Positions 63,648-64,000 of a stretch of 64,000 bases of DNA are shown one piece after another. The notes beneath the pieces are model-generated. The model saw nothing but the letters and a program-made list of their open reading frames with translations. It made no database searches and had not been told where the DNA came from. How positions within the stretch are numbered: the first letter of the stretch is position 1; every line of letters begins with the position of its first letter. Source of the stretch: Sweltsa coloradensis (taxonomy: Eukaryota; Arthropoda; Insecta; Plecoptera; Chloroperlidae); NCBI GenBank assembly GCA_024449915.1, contig JAMZAV010003093.1, positions 162,746-226,745 of the forward strand. The letters are read 5' to 3'. The position numbers were made by a program, and so were the translations under genes.

Positions 63648-63775
63648 AAATTTCGAGTGCGAGTGTAGTAAGTGGAAGTGAACATTCAAGTGGAAGGGTA
63701 AGTGGAAGTGTAAGTATGAGTGTAAGTCTGTATAAGTGTACGGACCAGTGGAAGTAAAAAACAAGTGTATGAGTT
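63648..63775. repeat. Degenerate AAGTG(G/T)-hexamer repeat
   Basis: GAGTGCGAGTGTAG, AAGTGGAAGTGAAC, AAGTGGAAGGGTAAGTGGAA, GTGTAAGTATGAGTGTAAGT and similar words recur with a 6-base rhythm. Confidence 0.6.
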
Positions 63776-63785
63776 ATAGACAATG

Positions 63786-64000
63786 CAGGGGCGTAGGAAC
63801 GGGGGGGGGGGGGATGGGGGGGAAACTCCCCCAGCAGCACCCCCCATTCGGTGCCAACTTCACGCAGCACCCCCCATACATCCGATCTCATTCAAACTCT
63901 ACAAATTAGTGCATTTTATTAGTGCTTTTTAGAAAATAAAATTATTCACAATGTCTGTGGGGGGTGCCAATTCAGTTCCGATCTCATTCAAATCTCAAAT
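63786..64000. mobile_element. hAT-like element, left end (runs off the window)
   Basis: CAGGGGCGTAGGAACG followed at once by a 14-base G run, the same layout as the complete copies. CAGCACCCCCCATTCGG and CAGCACCCCCCATACATCCG form an internal direct repeat, repeated again near the window end (GGGGGGTGCCAATTCAGTTC). The right end is outside. Confidence 0.6.

Overview
The window reads as nuclear DNA of an animal, most likely a marine or other aquatic invertebrate; the species cannot be told from the sequence. It is AT-rich, has no bacterial gene layout and no long open frames, carries eukaryotic tRNA and tRNA-like genes with internal A and B boxes, and is filled with metazoan-type interspersed repeats: tRNA-derived SINEs, non-LTR retrotransposon remnants, hAT-like and TTAA-targeting MITEs, foldback elements and Helentron-like elements. 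No intact protein-coding gene was found.

Layout. 1-2560 is an AT-rich satellite-like array of about 480-bp units that changes polarity near 720-850. 2.6-3.6 kb holds a possible terminal exon and a tRNA-like locus. 4.0-15.3 kb mixes Helentron-like elements (families B and A), a decayed LINE reverse-transcriptase tail, SINE fragments and unassigned DNA. About 15.3-22.5 kb looks like poorly resolved consensus: repeats known from elsewhere in the window appear there with intervening bases lost and homopolymers extended. 22.8-23.3 kb has a perfect 58-bp inverted repeat beside a GC-rich block. 23.6-34.0 kb is a dense run of families B, A and C, two TTAA MITEs, a 650-bp long-inverted-repeat element and a tRNA-Thr. 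34.26-34.54 kb is a near-perfect 134-bp-arm palindrome. 35.6-42.0 kb is a deeply nested stack: a SINE is split by a TTAA MITE and by a 4.3-kb foldback-like element whose arms are 61-62-bp tandem repeats, and that element is itself interrupted by family D, family A and SINE-1 copies. 43-53 kb carries two hAT-like elements with 8-bp target duplications, SINE-1 copies (one with a clear duplication), and families A, E and C. 53.67-54.93 kb (minus strand) holds the only recognisable host-type gene sequence, the HEAT-repeat core of a PP2A B56 (B') regulatory subunit, intronless across the recognisable part and broken by many frame changes. 55-64 kb is again mobile DNA and minisatellites.

The most interesting signal is the set of elements here called families A-E. 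Their interiors differ, but they share termini: a 5' end with a GATGAGCG- or AGCGAGCG-type inverted repeat whose complement lies just inside the 3' end, then a conserved hairpin (AACGC...GCGTT) and a terminal CTAG, with insertion next to T. This is the architecture of non-autonomous Helentrons (Helitron2/HINE). Near-identical copies and one copy nested inside its own family suggest recent activity. The genes do not form a pathway; the window is a repeat-dominated intergenic or heterochromatin-like region.
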